Positions 25,844 through 35,207 of a DNA stretch of 64,000 bases are shown piece by piece. Position 1 is the stretch's first letter. Each line of letters begins with the position of its first letter. The stretch covers positions 434,001 to 498,000 of the forward strand of contig NZ_JAKCPW010000002.1 in assembly GCF_021440085.1 (NCBI RefSeq), read 5' to 3'. Position numbers and translations under genes: made by a program. Source of the stretch: Dyadobacter sp. CY261 (GTDB lineage: Bacteria > Bacteroidota > Bacteroidia > Cytophagales > Spirosomataceae). Under the pieces are notes generated by a model that saw nothing but the letters and a program-made list of their open reading frames with translations, did no database searches and was not told where the DNA came from.

Positions 25844-26335
25844 TTATTTAAGTTTGACCAAGATCTGGTCGTATTGGTTACCAACAACATATTCTTCAAC
25901 ATGTCCCGCCTTATCGCCCCAGAAGGTTAAATGAGCTGAAAGCTCTGACCAATTCGAATTGATTCCTCTCTGATAAAGCATGTTGCGGTGATTCTTGCCA
26001 TGCCGGATCGATTTTTGGTCATTGTATCCCTGAAATGATAGAGCGTACTCAAGGTGTTTTCGGAGAAATTCCATGGCAATTCTTGCGACTGTTGCTATTA
26101 CCTTGGGCATGTCGCCGTTTCCACTTCTGACAGAATCGTCGAGCATCCATTCATCATCAAGTTCGATAAAATCACCAAATCCTAGGTTGAAGAGGGGATT
26201 GAAGTGTTGTTCGGGATGATAAGGTAAAGGGCTTATCAAAACAGCCTTCAGAATTTTTCCGCGAATACCCTCACTGACGAAAGCATATATAAAGTCTTCT
26301 TCAAGGTTAAAAAACGGATAAATGTCCTTATTCAT
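25844..26335 (-). CDS. DUF6934-like conserved Bacteroidota protein
   Basis: 163 residues, no signal peptide. It shows the pattern I associate with DUF6934: an N-terminal FIYAFVSEGIRGKILKAV strand pair, FNLGFGDF, a DSVRSGNGDMPKVIATVARI segment, then RNMLYQRGINSNWSEL and a C-terminal QYDQILVKLK. These proteins are frequent and patchily distributed in Cytophagales; the biochemical role is unknown. It is upstream of the 66-aa gene and isolated from neighbours by terminators on both sides (25562-25603 and 26429-26454), so the pair is a self-contained unit placed between the sulfatase locus and gapN. Assignment by recall, not search. Confidence 0.65.
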   Translation of the reverse strand: MNKDIYPFFNLEEDFIYAFVSEGIRGKILKAVLISPLPYHPEQHFNPLFNLGFGDFIELDDEWMLDDSVRSGNGDMPKVIATVARIAMEFLRKHLEYALSFQGYNDQKSIRHGKNHRNMLYQRGINSNWSELSAHLTFWGDKAGHVEEYVVGNQYDQILVKLK

Positions 26336-26428
26336 GCAAATAGTGTGCTTAAATAAAAATCAAAGCACACCTCCCACAAATCTCTCCCTAATCCTGCCAC
26401 CACCAATTATCCTCCGGCACAGAAAAAA

Positions 26429-26454
26429 CGCCCGTCCAGTTTCCTGAACGGGCG
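26429..26454 (-). terminator. Intrinsic terminator of the gapN-like gene
   Basis: CGCCCGTCCAG / CTGAACGGGCG stem with a TTTC-type loop; on the minus strand it is followed directly by TTTTTT. It lies about 30 bases beyond the stop codon. Confidence 0.85.
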
Positions 26455-26481
26455 CATCGGCGTGGCTAAAAATTTGATAAC

Positions 26482-28107
26482 CTAGAATATAAACTTCGTA
26501 CTCAAAAAGTTAGAAGTGTCCTCATGCACGATTTCGTTGATAAGCTGCTTGTTGGCGTCATTCATTTTGAAGGCGACGAGCGAGCGGATCGAGAAGGCGC
26601 GGATGGCGTCGGGGACGGAGAGCGTACCTTCTGCGCTGTCTTTGCGGCCGGTGAACGGAAATACGTCGGGGCCGCGCTGGCATTGGGTGTTAATGTTTAC
26701 ACGGCTCACCTGGTTTACCAACGGGTCGATGAGTGAGGCTACTTCGTCGGCATTGTTACTGAAAATGCTGACCTGCTGGCCATGCGTAGACTCGATGAGG
26801 AATTCGATCGTTTCTTCCAGGTCGTCGAATGGGACAACGGGTACGATCGGGCCGAACTGCTCTTCGTGGTACAGTTTCATTTTGCTGTTCACAGGGTAAA
26901 CGACGGCCGGGTAAAAGAATGAACCTTCCGATTTGCCGCCATTTTCGTTGACCACTTTCGCGCCGTTTGCTTCCGCGTCGGCAATGCAGTCGCTGAGGTA
27001 TTCGATTTTGTTCGTTTCGGGAAGCGGGGTTAATGACACGCCTTTTTCCCAGGGCATACCAAACTTCAGTTCGGCAACGGCGGCACTGAACTTTTCAAGA
27101 AACGCGTCCGCCACGCTGCGGTGTACCCAAATGATCTTTAACGCTGTACAACGCTGACCATTAAACGAAAGAGATCCGGTGATGATTTCCTTTACTGCAA
27201 GGCCGAGATCCGCGTCGGGCGTTACAATGGCTGCATTCTTTGCATCTAACCCCAGTACCGCGCGGAGCCGGTTTACTTTCGGGTGCGATTTTTTCAATTC
27301 ATTGGCCACCTTACTGGAACCGATCAATGTCAGGACATTGATTTTTCCTGATTGCATTAACCCGGGAACGACGGTGTTGCCGCGGCCGTAAATCACGTTC
27401 ACCACGCCTTTGGGAAAACAATCGCGGAAAGCTTCCTGCAATGGATAATGCAGCAATGTCCCGAATTTCGGTGGCTTGAACAGCAAGGTATTACCCATGA
27501 TCAGTGCGGGGATCAGGGTTGTGAAAGTCTCGTTGAGCGGGTAGTTAAACGGCCCCATGCAGAGCACCACACCGAGGGGCGAACGGCGTACCTGCGCAGC
27601 GATGCCGTCTACGATATCGAAGCCGGAAGAGTCGCGATCCAGGTTTTTCAACGAATCGATGGTTGCATAAATGTATTCAACGGTTCGATCGAATTCCTTC
27701 ACAGAGTCGGCAAATGACTTGCCTATTTCCCACATGATGAGCTTAACAATAATGTCCTTTTGCTCGATCATTTTGCCCGTAAACTGCTCTACGCAGTGAA
27801 TGCGCTCGGCAACGCCCATCGTAGGCCATTCGCCACGGCCGTTGTTGTAGGCGGCGACGGCGGCGTTCAATGCCTCCGTAGCTTCGGTAGCGGTGCCCAG
27901 CGGATAGCTGCCGATGAGCTTGCGTTCGAGGCCATTTTCAGTTTTAATACAAATCGGTGAAAACACTTCGTGGACGGGACCGTCCCAGGGCTTCATTTCG
28001 CCGTTGCTAAGGTACTCCCGCTGGTGTATCAGCGATGGTAGGCTGAACTCCGCAGGGATGTCCTTTTCTTCAACAAAGATGTTCCTTAACGTGGAATTGA
28101 AATCCAT
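26482..28107 (-). CDS. gapN: NADP-dependent non-phosphorylating glyceraldehyde-3-phosphate dehydrogenase-like (ALDH superfamily)
   Basis: 541 residues, within the ALDH range with an extended N-terminus. Key segments are PLGVVLCMGPFNYPLNETF (NADP-binding, catalytic Asn), TLLFKPPK, LIGSSKVAN, and catalytic Cys320 in SFNGQRCTALK. The usual ELGGKN motif reads LGLDAKNAAIV, so the canonical general-base glutamate aligns with Gly286; I recall this variant in a GapN-like subgroup. The reaction would be oxidation of glyceraldehyde-3-phosphate to 3-phosphoglycerate with NADPH production, bypassing GAPDH/PGK. The gene is monocistronic and cytoplasmic. The substrate is inferred from overall similarity; another phosphorylated or small aldehyde is possible. 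Confidence 0.75.
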   Translation of the reverse strand: MDFNSTLRNIFVEEKDIPAEFSLPSLIHQREYLSNGEMKPWDGPVHEVFSPICIKTENGLERKLIGSYPLGTATEATEALNAAVAAYNNGRGEWPTMGVAERIHCVEQFTGKMIEQKDIIVKLIMWEIGKSFADSVKEFDRTVEYIYATIDSLKNLDRDSSGFDIVDGIAAQVRRSPLGVVLCMGPFNYPLNETFTTLIPALIMGNTLLFKPPKFGTLLHYPLQEAFRDCFPKGVVNVIYGRGNTVVPGLMQSGKINVLTLIGSSKVANELKKSHPKVNRLRAVLGLDAKNAAIVTPDADLGLAVKEIITGSLSFNGQRCTALKIIWVHRSVADAFLEKFSAAVAELKFGMPWEKGVSLTPLPETNKIEYLSDCIADAEANGAKVVNENGGKSEGSFFYPAVVYPVNSKMKLYHEEQFGPIVPVVPFDDLEETIEFLIESTHGQQVSIFSNNADEVASLIDPLVNQVSRVNINTQCQRGPDVFPFTGRKDSAEGTLSVPDAIRAFSIRSLVAFKMNDANKQLINEIVHEDTSNFLSTKFIF

Positions 28108-28216
28108 TGAACCAAATTTTTGTGGATAAGAATTGATTTTAAAAAGCGCACTGGCATAATGACGAAGTTTCGCATTTTTATCCTTATCAACAAGTCCAAA
28201 TTTGATAACCTTTTGC

Positions 28217-29545
28217 CTAAATCTGATTTCTTGCCGTCATTTTGAAGAAGCGCGTCATCAGAAAGATCGACGCCATCGTTAATCCCAGAATCAACCCAAG
28301 CCACATGCCCGACGCACCCATGCCAAAATGGAACGCGAGCGTGTAACCTACCGGAATACCAATGACCCAGTAAGCAATTCCGATCAGGACCGTGGGCGTT
28401 TTAACATCTTTAATTCCCCGTAATAAGCCAGCGCCGATGGCTTGTGTACTGTCGGAAATCTGAAAAACTGCGGCGAAAAGGATTAGCAATGAAGCCAGCG
28501 TCAGCACTTCCGCATTGTCATTGAATGCTTTGGGCAGCACATTGCGGAGGAGGCCAAAGGTTATTGCGCAGATGGTTCCGTAGATCAATGCAGTTACCAG
28601 CGTGCTTTTGCCAATTACAAAAATCTTCTTCCAGTCACTGCGGCCGAGGGCGTTGCTCACGCGAATCGAGCCTGCCTGCGCGAGGCCCATCGATACCATA
28701 AATGTGAATGAGGCACTGCTCAATGCGATCTGGTGTGCCGCCTGCGCCACCGCACCAAGGGTGCCTATTATGATGCCCGATACGGCAAATGCCCCGGCTT
28801 CCATGCCGATCTGCAGGCTGCTGGGTACCCCAATATGCAGCAGCTCGCGCCAGGTCTGCCATTTGAAATACCATTGGTTGCGGCTGACGGCGATGTATTT
28901 TTCAAAAGTTTTGTGTCTTAAAATGACGTAAAGCAATGCCACGAACATCATACTCCGCGTGATGAGCGTCGCCCAGCCTGCGCCTTCGAGTTCCAGGCGC
29001 GGAAACCCCCAGTTGCCGTAAATGAGCAGCCAGTTGAGCATAATATTAATAGGCATCCCCGCCAGCGAGAAGATCATCGCTGTGCGTGTGTGTTCCAGTC
29101 CATCGGCGAATTGTTTCAAAGTCATAAAAAGCAACATGGGAATAATGGACAGTCCCATGAGCCGCATAAACGGGATCGCCAGCTCGACAACTTCGGGATC
29201 CTGACCGAGATTGCGGAGATAATCTTTCCCAAAAAGCAATGTGATGGCAATCGCGAGCGCGGTAAGGGTGCAAAGGCAAAATCCGTTGAACAAATAATGC
29301 GAGACCTGTTGAGCATCGCGGCGGCCGTTGGCGAGGGAAACCATTTGCGAGACGGAGATCGTCATACCGATGCCGATCACGAACGGGATGTTCATCGCAT
29401 TGATAACCAACGCTGCCGCGGCTAGTTGCTTGTAGCTGATAGCGCCCACCATAGCGCTGTCAATAAGGTGGAGGGCCATTTGGGCCAGTTCTCCGATGAT
29501 AATAGGGAAAGCAAGTTTTAAAGTTTGTGATGCTTCGTTTTTCAT
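28217..29545 (-). CDS. MATE-family multidrug/cation antiporter
   Basis: 442 residues with twelve hydrophobic segments in two similar halves. It opens LKLAFPIIIGELAQMALHLIDSAMVGAISYKQLAAAALV, the typical NorM-type first helix pair with the acidic residue in the pore region, and the second half repeats the pattern from LHIGVPSSLQIGMEAGAFAV. It should export drugs or cationic metabolites with Na+ or H+ entry across the inner membrane. It is oriented with gapN, about 110 bases upstream of it, and divergent from the TonB-type receptor. Substrate cannot be told. Confidence 0.92.
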   Translation of the reverse strand: MKNEASQTLKLAFPIIIGELAQMALHLIDSAMVGAISYKQLAAAALVINAMNIPFVIGIGMTISVSQMVSLANGRRDAQQVSHYLFNGFCLCTLTALAIAITLLFGKDYLRNLGQDPEVVELAIPFMRLMGLSIIPMLLFMTLKQFADGLEHTRTAMIFSLAGMPINIMLNWLLIYGNWGFPRLELEGAGWATLITRSMMFVALLYVILRHKTFEKYIAVSRNQWYFKWQTWRELLHIGVPSSLQIGMEAGAFAVSGIIIGTLGAVAQAAHQIALSSASFTFMVSMGLAQAGSIRVSNALGRSDWKKIFVIGKSTLVTALIYGTICAITFGLLRNVLPKAFNDNAEVLTLASLLILFAAVFQISDSTQAIGAGLLRGIKDVKTPTVLIGIAYWVIGIPVGYTLAFHFGMGASGMWLGLILGLTMASIFLMTRFFKMTARNQI

Positions 29546-29709
29546 GGCGCTGTGCTAATCTGCAAAAAGAAGGCAAAGGTACGGAAATCCGGCTCAGCGC
29601 GGGAATCTTCATTTTAATATATCATTACGGTAGAGTAAAACGAGAAGGTATAAGGGTTTGTAAGGGTAGCAACTTTTAAAAGGATTTGAGTAAACATTAC
29701 AAAATAATA

Positions 29710-32175
29710 ATGGCTATCAGAAGCAGTTTGAAGCAGGGCCTTCGTGAGCGGAAGGCGCATGGATATGTGTGGTTCGCATTGATTTTCGGGACGCTCGCAA
29801 TAGCGCCCGCTTTCGCGCAAAATGGAGGCAAATTAAAGGTAACAGGTAAGATTACCGACGGGGCGAGCAATGCGCCACTGGGGTACGCAAGTATCCGGCT
29901 CTTTAAAACGGCCGACAGCTCTTTCGTTTCAGGCGCTATTACCGATGAAACCGGCGGTTTTATTGTAGATATTTCGGCGGGCACTTATTACGCATTGTCA
30001 GAATTTATCGGTTATAAACCCCAATACACAACTAATATTAAAGTGAGTGCAGCCAACTCTCCGCTCAGCCTGGGTACCATTAAAATAGCTGCTTCGGCCA
30101 AGACGCTCGACGAGGTGACGGTACAAGCGGAGAAAAGTTCGATGGAGCTGTCGCTGGACAAAAAAGTTTTTAATGTAGGAAAGGACCTTGCAAACGCAGG
30201 CGGAACGGCCGTCGATATCCTCACTAATGTGCCTTCTGTGGCTGTTGACGTCGAGGGTAATGTAAGTTTGAGAGGAAGCGGCAATGTGCGGATTTTGATT
30301 GACGGAAAGCCGTCCGGGCTTGTCAGCATTAAGGGTGCTAGCGGGCTGGCACAATTGCAGGGCAGCATGATCGAACGCGTCGAGATCATAACCAATCCAT
30401 CGGCCAGATATGAAGCCGAGGGGATGGGCGGTGTGATCAACATCGTGTTGAAAAAAGAGCGTAAGGAGGGAATTAATGGTTCTTTCGATATCATCACCGG
30501 TCACCCGACCAACTTTGGTGGGGCTGCCAATGTGAATTACAGGAAGAAAAACCTCAATTTCTTCGTCAATTATACGATGTCGTACCGGAATACGCCGGGC
30601 AAAAACTACTTGTACCAGGAGCTTTACCGTAACGATTCCACATTCATCATGGAACGCGATATGAAGAGCAACCTGAAAGGAATGGCTAATAGCGCACGGG
30701 GCGGTTTGGATTATTTTTTTAATACTAAAAATGTCCTCACAGCAGCATATACGTGGCGTACAAGTAAAGGCAAACGCTTTTCCACGCTGGATTACCGGGA
30801 TTACCTGACCAACCTGGGCAACATGACGAGCTACACGCACCGCACCCAGGATGAAACCGAGACGGAACCCAATTCGGAATATGCATTAACCTACAAAAAG
30901 ACATTCAACAGGAAAGGGCAGGAGTTCACCGCCGATGTGCGCTATCTGGATAACTGGGAAGATTCGGACCAATATTACCACGAGAACGTTTACAAACCGG
31001 ATGGTAGCCCCTCCGGAATTCCGCCGTTGTTACAGCGTGCGGTTAATTATGAAACGGAGAAGCAGTTGCTTTTCCAGGCCGATTACGTGCACCCATTCGG
31101 AAAAGATGGTAAAATCGAAGCCGGCGGAAGGAGCAGCTCCCGGGATATGACCAACGATTATACCGTAACGCAGCAGACGAGCGATGGCGGCTGGGTGACA
31201 TTGCCGGGGCTAACGAATGAGTTTTTGTACGAAGAGAATATCAATGCATTGTACGGAATGATCGGTAACAAAACCGGTAAGTTTTCCTATCAGGGGGGCG
31301 TGCGTGCCGAATGGACAGGCGTAACCACTACATTGAGACAGACCAACGAAGTAAACGACCGGAATTATGCCAACTTGTTCCCGAGTGTGCATATGACTTA
31401 CGATCTCGCGAAACAGAATGCATTGCAGCTCAGTTACAGCCGCCGCGTGCGCAGGCCACAATACAACGACCTGAGCCCGTTCGCAACTTACAGCGATAAC
31501 CGCAATTATTGGAGCGGTAACCCCGACCTGAATCCGGAGTTTACCAATGCATTTGAACTAGGGCATATCAAATATATGAACAAAGGTTCGTTGAGCTCTT
31601 CCATTTATTATCGCCATACCAATGGCAAGATCATCAGCATCCGCACGGTGCAGGACGACGGAAGTTCCTACACACGCCCTGAGAACCTCGGAACGGAGGA
31701 TGCCTATGGAGCTGAATTTACCAGTTCGTTCAATCCTTACCCATGGTGGAAGCTCGACGGTAGCGCCAACTTCTTCCGCGCGATTATCGATGGTACTGGC
31801 CTGGACGAAGAATTTCAAAGTGATACTTACAGCTGGTTTGTACGGGCGATGTCGCGATTTACCCTTTGGAAAAACACCGACGTGCAGTTGAGAGGCAATT
31901 ATGAGGCACCTCAGCAAACGCCTCAGGGCCGCAGAAAGGCATTGGCAACGCTAGACCTGGCTGCGACACGCGACATCCTGAGAGGTAATGGCACACTGAC
32001 ACTCACCGTGGTGGACGTTTTTAATTCGAGAAAATTCCGCTCTATTACCGAGGGTGCCAACTTCTATGCGCGCAACACCTCACAGGGCCGTTTAAGGCAA
32101 ATTAACCTGACGCTGAACTACCGCTTGCACCAGGCTAAGAAGAAACCGAAAGAGAGTTTGGAAGGTGAATTTTAA
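29710..32175 (+). CDS. TonB-dependent receptor-type outer-membrane beta-barrel protein
   Basis: 821 residues from the ATG at 29710 (an in-frame TTG at 29686 would add eight). A signal peptide ends at IAPAFAQ. Residues about 35-120 are a carboxypeptidase-regulatory-like domain (VTGKITDGASNAPLGYASIRL). The plug follows: DILTNVPSVAVDVEGNVSLRG, VRILIDGKPSGL, IERVEIITNPSARYEAEGMGGVINIV. The barrel is of the outer-membrane-protein beta-barrel family common in Bacteroidota (NLFPSVHMTYDL, LSYSRRVRRPQYNDLSPF, ELGHIKY) and ends in LTLNYRLHQ with a charged tail. No SusD partner is adjacent. The substrate is unknown; iron, peptide or glycan are all possible. Confidence 0.88.
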   Translation: MAIRSSLKQGLRERKAHGYVWFALIFGTLAIAPAFAQNGGKLKVTGKITDGASNAPLGYASIRLFKTADSSFVSGAITDETGGFIVDISAGTYYALSEFIGYKPQYTTNIKVSAANSPLSLGTIKIAASAKTLDEVTVQAEKSSMELSLDKKVFNVGKDLANAGGTAVDILTNVPSVAVDVEGNVSLRGSGNVRILIDGKPSGLVSIKGASGLAQLQGSMIERVEIITNPSARYEAEGMGGVINIVLKKERKEGINGSFDIITGHPTNFGGAANVNYRKKNLNFFVNYTMSYRNTPGKNYLYQELYRNDSTFIMERDMKSNLKGMANSARGGLDYFFNTKNVLTAAYTWRTSKGKRFSTLDYRDYLTNLGNMTSYTHRTQDETETEPNSEYALTYKKTFNRKGQEFTADVRYLDNWEDSDQYYHENVYKPDGSPSGIPPLLQRAVNYETEKQLLFQADYVHPFGKDGKIEAGGRSSSRDMTNDYTVTQQTSDGGWVTLPGLTNEFLYEENINALYGMIGNKTGKFSYQGGVRAEWTGVTTTLRQTNEVNDRNYANLFPSVHMTYDLAKQNALQLSYSRRVRRPQYNDLSPFATYSDNRNYWSGNPDLNPEFTNAFELGHIKYMNKGSLSSSIYYRHTNGKIISIRTVQDDGSSYTRPENLGTEDAYGAEFTSSFNPYPWWKLDGSANFFRAIIDGTGLDEEFQSDTYSWFVRAMSRFTLWKNTDVQLRGNYEAPQQTPQGRRKALATLDLAATRDILRGNGTLTLTVVDVFNSRKFRSITEGANFYARNTSQGRLRQINLTLNYRLHQAKKKPKESLEGEF

Positions 32176-32312
32176 TATCAATAAATTTAGTATACGGTTT
32201 TTATTATCTAACTTGTATATTCTTGGCATAGGGATTGACTGCTACTGTACCGCGATTAGGGTGAATGTATTGAGCAACGTTTATGTTACACCGAGAGTAC
32301 TTAATTTAGGTT

Positions 32313-32762
32313 ATGAGCATAAAACCAAATAAATCTGTTTACCTGGCCGACGACGATGAGGATGATTGCATGCTCTTCAAAGATGCGCTTAGGGAGGTAA
32401 GTAATTCTGTGGAATTGGTCACCGCTAATGACGGGGTGGAGCTGATGCACCTGATGGAAAAAACGGTACCGCCACCTCCGGATGTTATTTTTCTGGATTT
32501 GAACATGCCTCGTAAAAATGGTTTCGAATGCCTCGACCAGATTCGTAAAACAAAAGCCTGGGAGGATATACCGGTAGTGATTTTCTCGACCACCGGCCAG
32601 GAAGAAATGGTTCGGAAAGTGCATGAAAAAGGGGCTAACTTCTTTATTCGCAAACCAGGGTCGTTCCCCAAGTTGAAACAGGCTATCAAACAGATCCTGG
32701 ATATCGATTGGACTAAGCATAGCTGGACGCCGGCTCCCGAAAACTTTTATTATCAATATTGA
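32313..32762 (+). CDS. Single-domain response regulator (Rcp1-like receiver)
   Basis: 149 residues forming one receiver: VYLADDDEDDCMLF acidic pocket, Asp62 in IFLDLNMPRKNGFECL, FSTTGQEE threonine and the lysine in FIRKPGSF. It matches the Rcp1/phytochrome-partner type with the long DDDEDD start and short C-terminal extension. No output domain. A multi-PAS kinase begins 42 bases downstream, so this is the second receiver-kinase pair in the window. Confidence 0.92.
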   Translation: MSIKPNKSVYLADDDEDDCMLFKDALREVSNSVELVTANDGVELMHLMEKTVPPPPDVIFLDLNMPRKNGFECLDQIRKTKAWEDIPVVIFSTTGQEEMVRKVHEKGANFFIRKPGSFPKLKQAIKQILDIDWTKHSWTPAPENFYYQY

Positions 32763-32804
32763 TTTCTTCCGACTTGTCCGCTTATTTTTGAAAGTATCTT
32801 CTTC

Positions 32805-35207
32805 TTGAAACAAGTGGACAAGTTGAAAAATCTGCATCAGCATACCTCCCAAAGCAGCGCATTACACGACAATAGTGTAGACCATGCGCAGGATTCCGAA
32901 AGTAAATTCCGTGATACCGTCAAGCAGGCCCCTGTGGGGATGGCAATCCTGCGGGGAGAGGACTTTTTCGTTGAAATGGCCAACGATACCTATCTGAATA
33001 TTGTCGATCGGACCGAAGAAGAACTCGTCGGGAAATCCCTTTTCATTGGCCTACCCGAGGTGCGAAGCTACGTAGAGCCGATACTGCTCGATGTGTTACA
33101 TACCGGCGTTGCGTACCATGGCAACGAATTCGAGGTGACACTCCGCCGCTTCGGAGAAGCCCAGCAATGCTATTTCAATTTTGTCTACCAACCGCTTTTT
33201 GATGATTCCGACACTGCTTCCGGCGTGATGGTGGTTGCTACCGAGGTTACTCAGCAAGTTCTATCCAAGCAGGCCTTGCAGCGCAGTGAAAACCAGTTCC
33301 GTAACCTTGTTACCCAGTCGCAGTTTGCGAAAGCCATTTTCAAAGGCCCGGACCTTGTTATCAGTATTGCGAACGAAAGTATGCTAAACATCTGGCGGCG
33401 CAGCCTGGATGAAGTGGTTGGCAAAAGGCTTGTCGACGTATTCCCGGAGCTTAGTGACCAAAAGTTCATAGCGCTTTTGAACGACGTTTACCACCATGCG
33501 GAAATTTATCGCGAAAATGAAGCCGTAGCATTTGTGGACGGCCCGGGAGGTCTGAAAAGGCATTATCTCGATTTTCAATATGCACCAATTTTCGAAGTGG
33601 ACGGCAGCGTGTCCGGGATTATGGCGTCCGTAAACGACGTGACCGATAAGGTCACGTTGCGTCAGCAGTTTGCGGAGACTGCGGACCGCCTCTCCCTGGC
33701 CACGGACGGAACGCGGCTTGCGACCTGGGACTTGAATATTCAAACCAGGAACGTTATCCATTCAGGCAGGCTGGCGGTGATTTTCGGATATGACGAAACA
33801 GAAAGGCTGGGTCACCAGCAAATGCGCGATCAGTTACATCCCGAAGATCGTCACACGATCGTTGAACCGGCTTTTGAGGCAGCGCTGAAAACGGGTGTAT
33901 ACTATTATGAAGCCAGAATTATACACAGGGATCAATCCGTACACTGGATCCGGACGCAGGGAAAGGTGCTTTTCGACGATGACCACATTCCACAACGGAT
34001 GCTGGGCACGATGATGGACATTACCGACAGGAAAGAAGCTGAGCTTGCGTTAAAAACCAGCGAAGGGAAATTCCGGACGTTAGCTGATTCGATGCCGCAG
34101 TTTGTATGGACAAGCGACAATCAAGGTATCCTAAACTACTTCAACCGATCGATGATCGACTATTTTGGTCTCGCTCCCGAGGAACTGGAAATGAATGGGT
34201 GGATTCAAACGGTGCATCCGGACGACCGTGAGGAAAATATGCGGTTATGGATGCAGTCGGTAAAGGATGGGACTGATTTCCAGTTCGAGCATCGGCTAAA
34301 ACGGGCTGATGGTGAATATAGATGGTACAAATGTAGGGCCACTCCTCAAAGCAACACCGATGGCACCATCGAAATGTGGGTCGGAACCAGTTCCGACGTG
34401 CACGACAACCGTCTGTTTATCGACCAGCTCGAAACAAAAGTGCAGGAAAGAACTCAGCAACTTTCGGTGGCAAACACTGAGCTTGTCCGTACCAATATGG
34501 AACTTGCACAATTTGCGTATGTAGCCAGCCACGATTTGCAGGAGCCTTTGCGCAAGATCCAGACGTTTGCGACTCGCATTTTGGAAACGGAAATCCAGCA
34601 TCTTTCGGAGCGGGGTAAGGATTATTTCCAGCGCATGCAGGCATCGTCCACCCGGATGCAGCAACTGATCGTGGATTTACTGGCTTTTTCACGTGCCAAT
34701 GCAGCTGAAAAACACCTCGAAAGCGCTGATCTCAATCTGGTTTTGCAGAATGTGAAAGAGCAGCTGAGCGACATTATTCAATCGGAGAATGCGGTGATAA
34801 CCAGCAATGTGCTGCCGGTGAGGGATGTAATCGTTTACCAGTTCGAACAGTTGTTCATGAACCTGATCGCAAACGCGCTCAAATTCGTCAGTCCGAACAG
34901 GGCACCGATGATCGATGTTCGTGCGGGTGAAGTAGAGGGAGCAGCCATTCCATTGGCCGAAGTAGATCCTACGCGGAAATACCAATATATTTCCTTTGCC
35001 GATAATGGTATTGGTTTTGATCCTCAATATAAAGACCGGATTTTTCAGGTATTTCAAAGGCTTCACAACCGCTCGGCTTACGAGGGGACGGGCATTGGAT
35101 TGGCCATTTGCAAGAAAATTGTAGAAAACCACAGGGGCCTGATCGACGCAGTGGGAAAACCGGGCTTTGGGTCAACATTTATCGTTTACCTGCCCATCGA
35201 AAAGTAA
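32805..35207 (+). CDS. Four-PAS sensor histidine kinase of the SHDLQEPLR type
   Basis: 800 residues from a TTG at 32805; GTG at 32814 is an alternative and no ATG precedes the first PAS domain. Four PAS modules run at about 40-160, 165-285, 290-410 and 420-545, followed by a coiled linker. HisKA has His576 in VASHDLQEPLRKIQ, and the ATPase domain has NLIANALKF, DNGIGFDPQYKDRIF and GTGIGLAICKKI. There is no membrane segment. The catalytic half is nearly collinear with the kinase at 11492-13528, indicating duplication with different sensory heads. The upstream receiver at 32313 is the expected partner. Signal unknown; a cytoplasmic small ligand, redox or light cue is typical for such PAS arrays. 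Confidence 0.92.
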   Translation: MKQVDKLKNLHQHTSQSSALHDNSVDHAQDSESKFRDTVKQAPVGMAILRGEDFFVEMANDTYLNIVDRTEEELVGKSLFIGLPEVRSYVEPILLDVLHTGVAYHGNEFEVTLRRFGEAQQCYFNFVYQPLFDDSDTASGVMVVATEVTQQVLSKQALQRSENQFRNLVTQSQFAKAIFKGPDLVISIANESMLNIWRRSLDEVVGKRLVDVFPELSDQKFIALLNDVYHHAEIYRENEAVAFVDGPGGLKRHYLDFQYAPIFEVDGSVSGIMASVNDVTDKVTLRQQFAETADRLSLATDGTRLATWDLNIQTRNVIHSGRLAVIFGYDETERLGHQQMRDQLHPEDRHTIVEPAFEAALKTGVYYYEARIIHRDQSVHWIRTQGKVLFDDDHIPQRMLGTMMDITDRKEAELALKTSEGKFRTLADSMPQFVWTSDNQGILNYFNRSMIDYFGLAPEELEMNGWIQTVHPDDREENMRLWMQSVKDGTDFQFEHRLKRADGEYRWYKCRATPQSNTDGTIEMWVGTSSDVHDNRLFIDQLETKVQERTQQLSVANTELVRTNMELAQFAYVASHDLQEPLRKIQTFATRILETEIQHLSERGKDYFQRMQASSTRMQQLIVDLLAFSRANAAEKHLESADLNLVLQNVKEQLSDIIQSENAVITSNVLPVRDVIVYQFEQLFMNLIANALKFVSPNRAPMIDVRAGEVEGAAIPLAEVDPTRKYQYISFADNGIGFDPQYKDRIFQVFQRLHNRSAYEGTGIGLAICKKIVENHRGLIDAVGKPGFGSTFIVYLPIEK

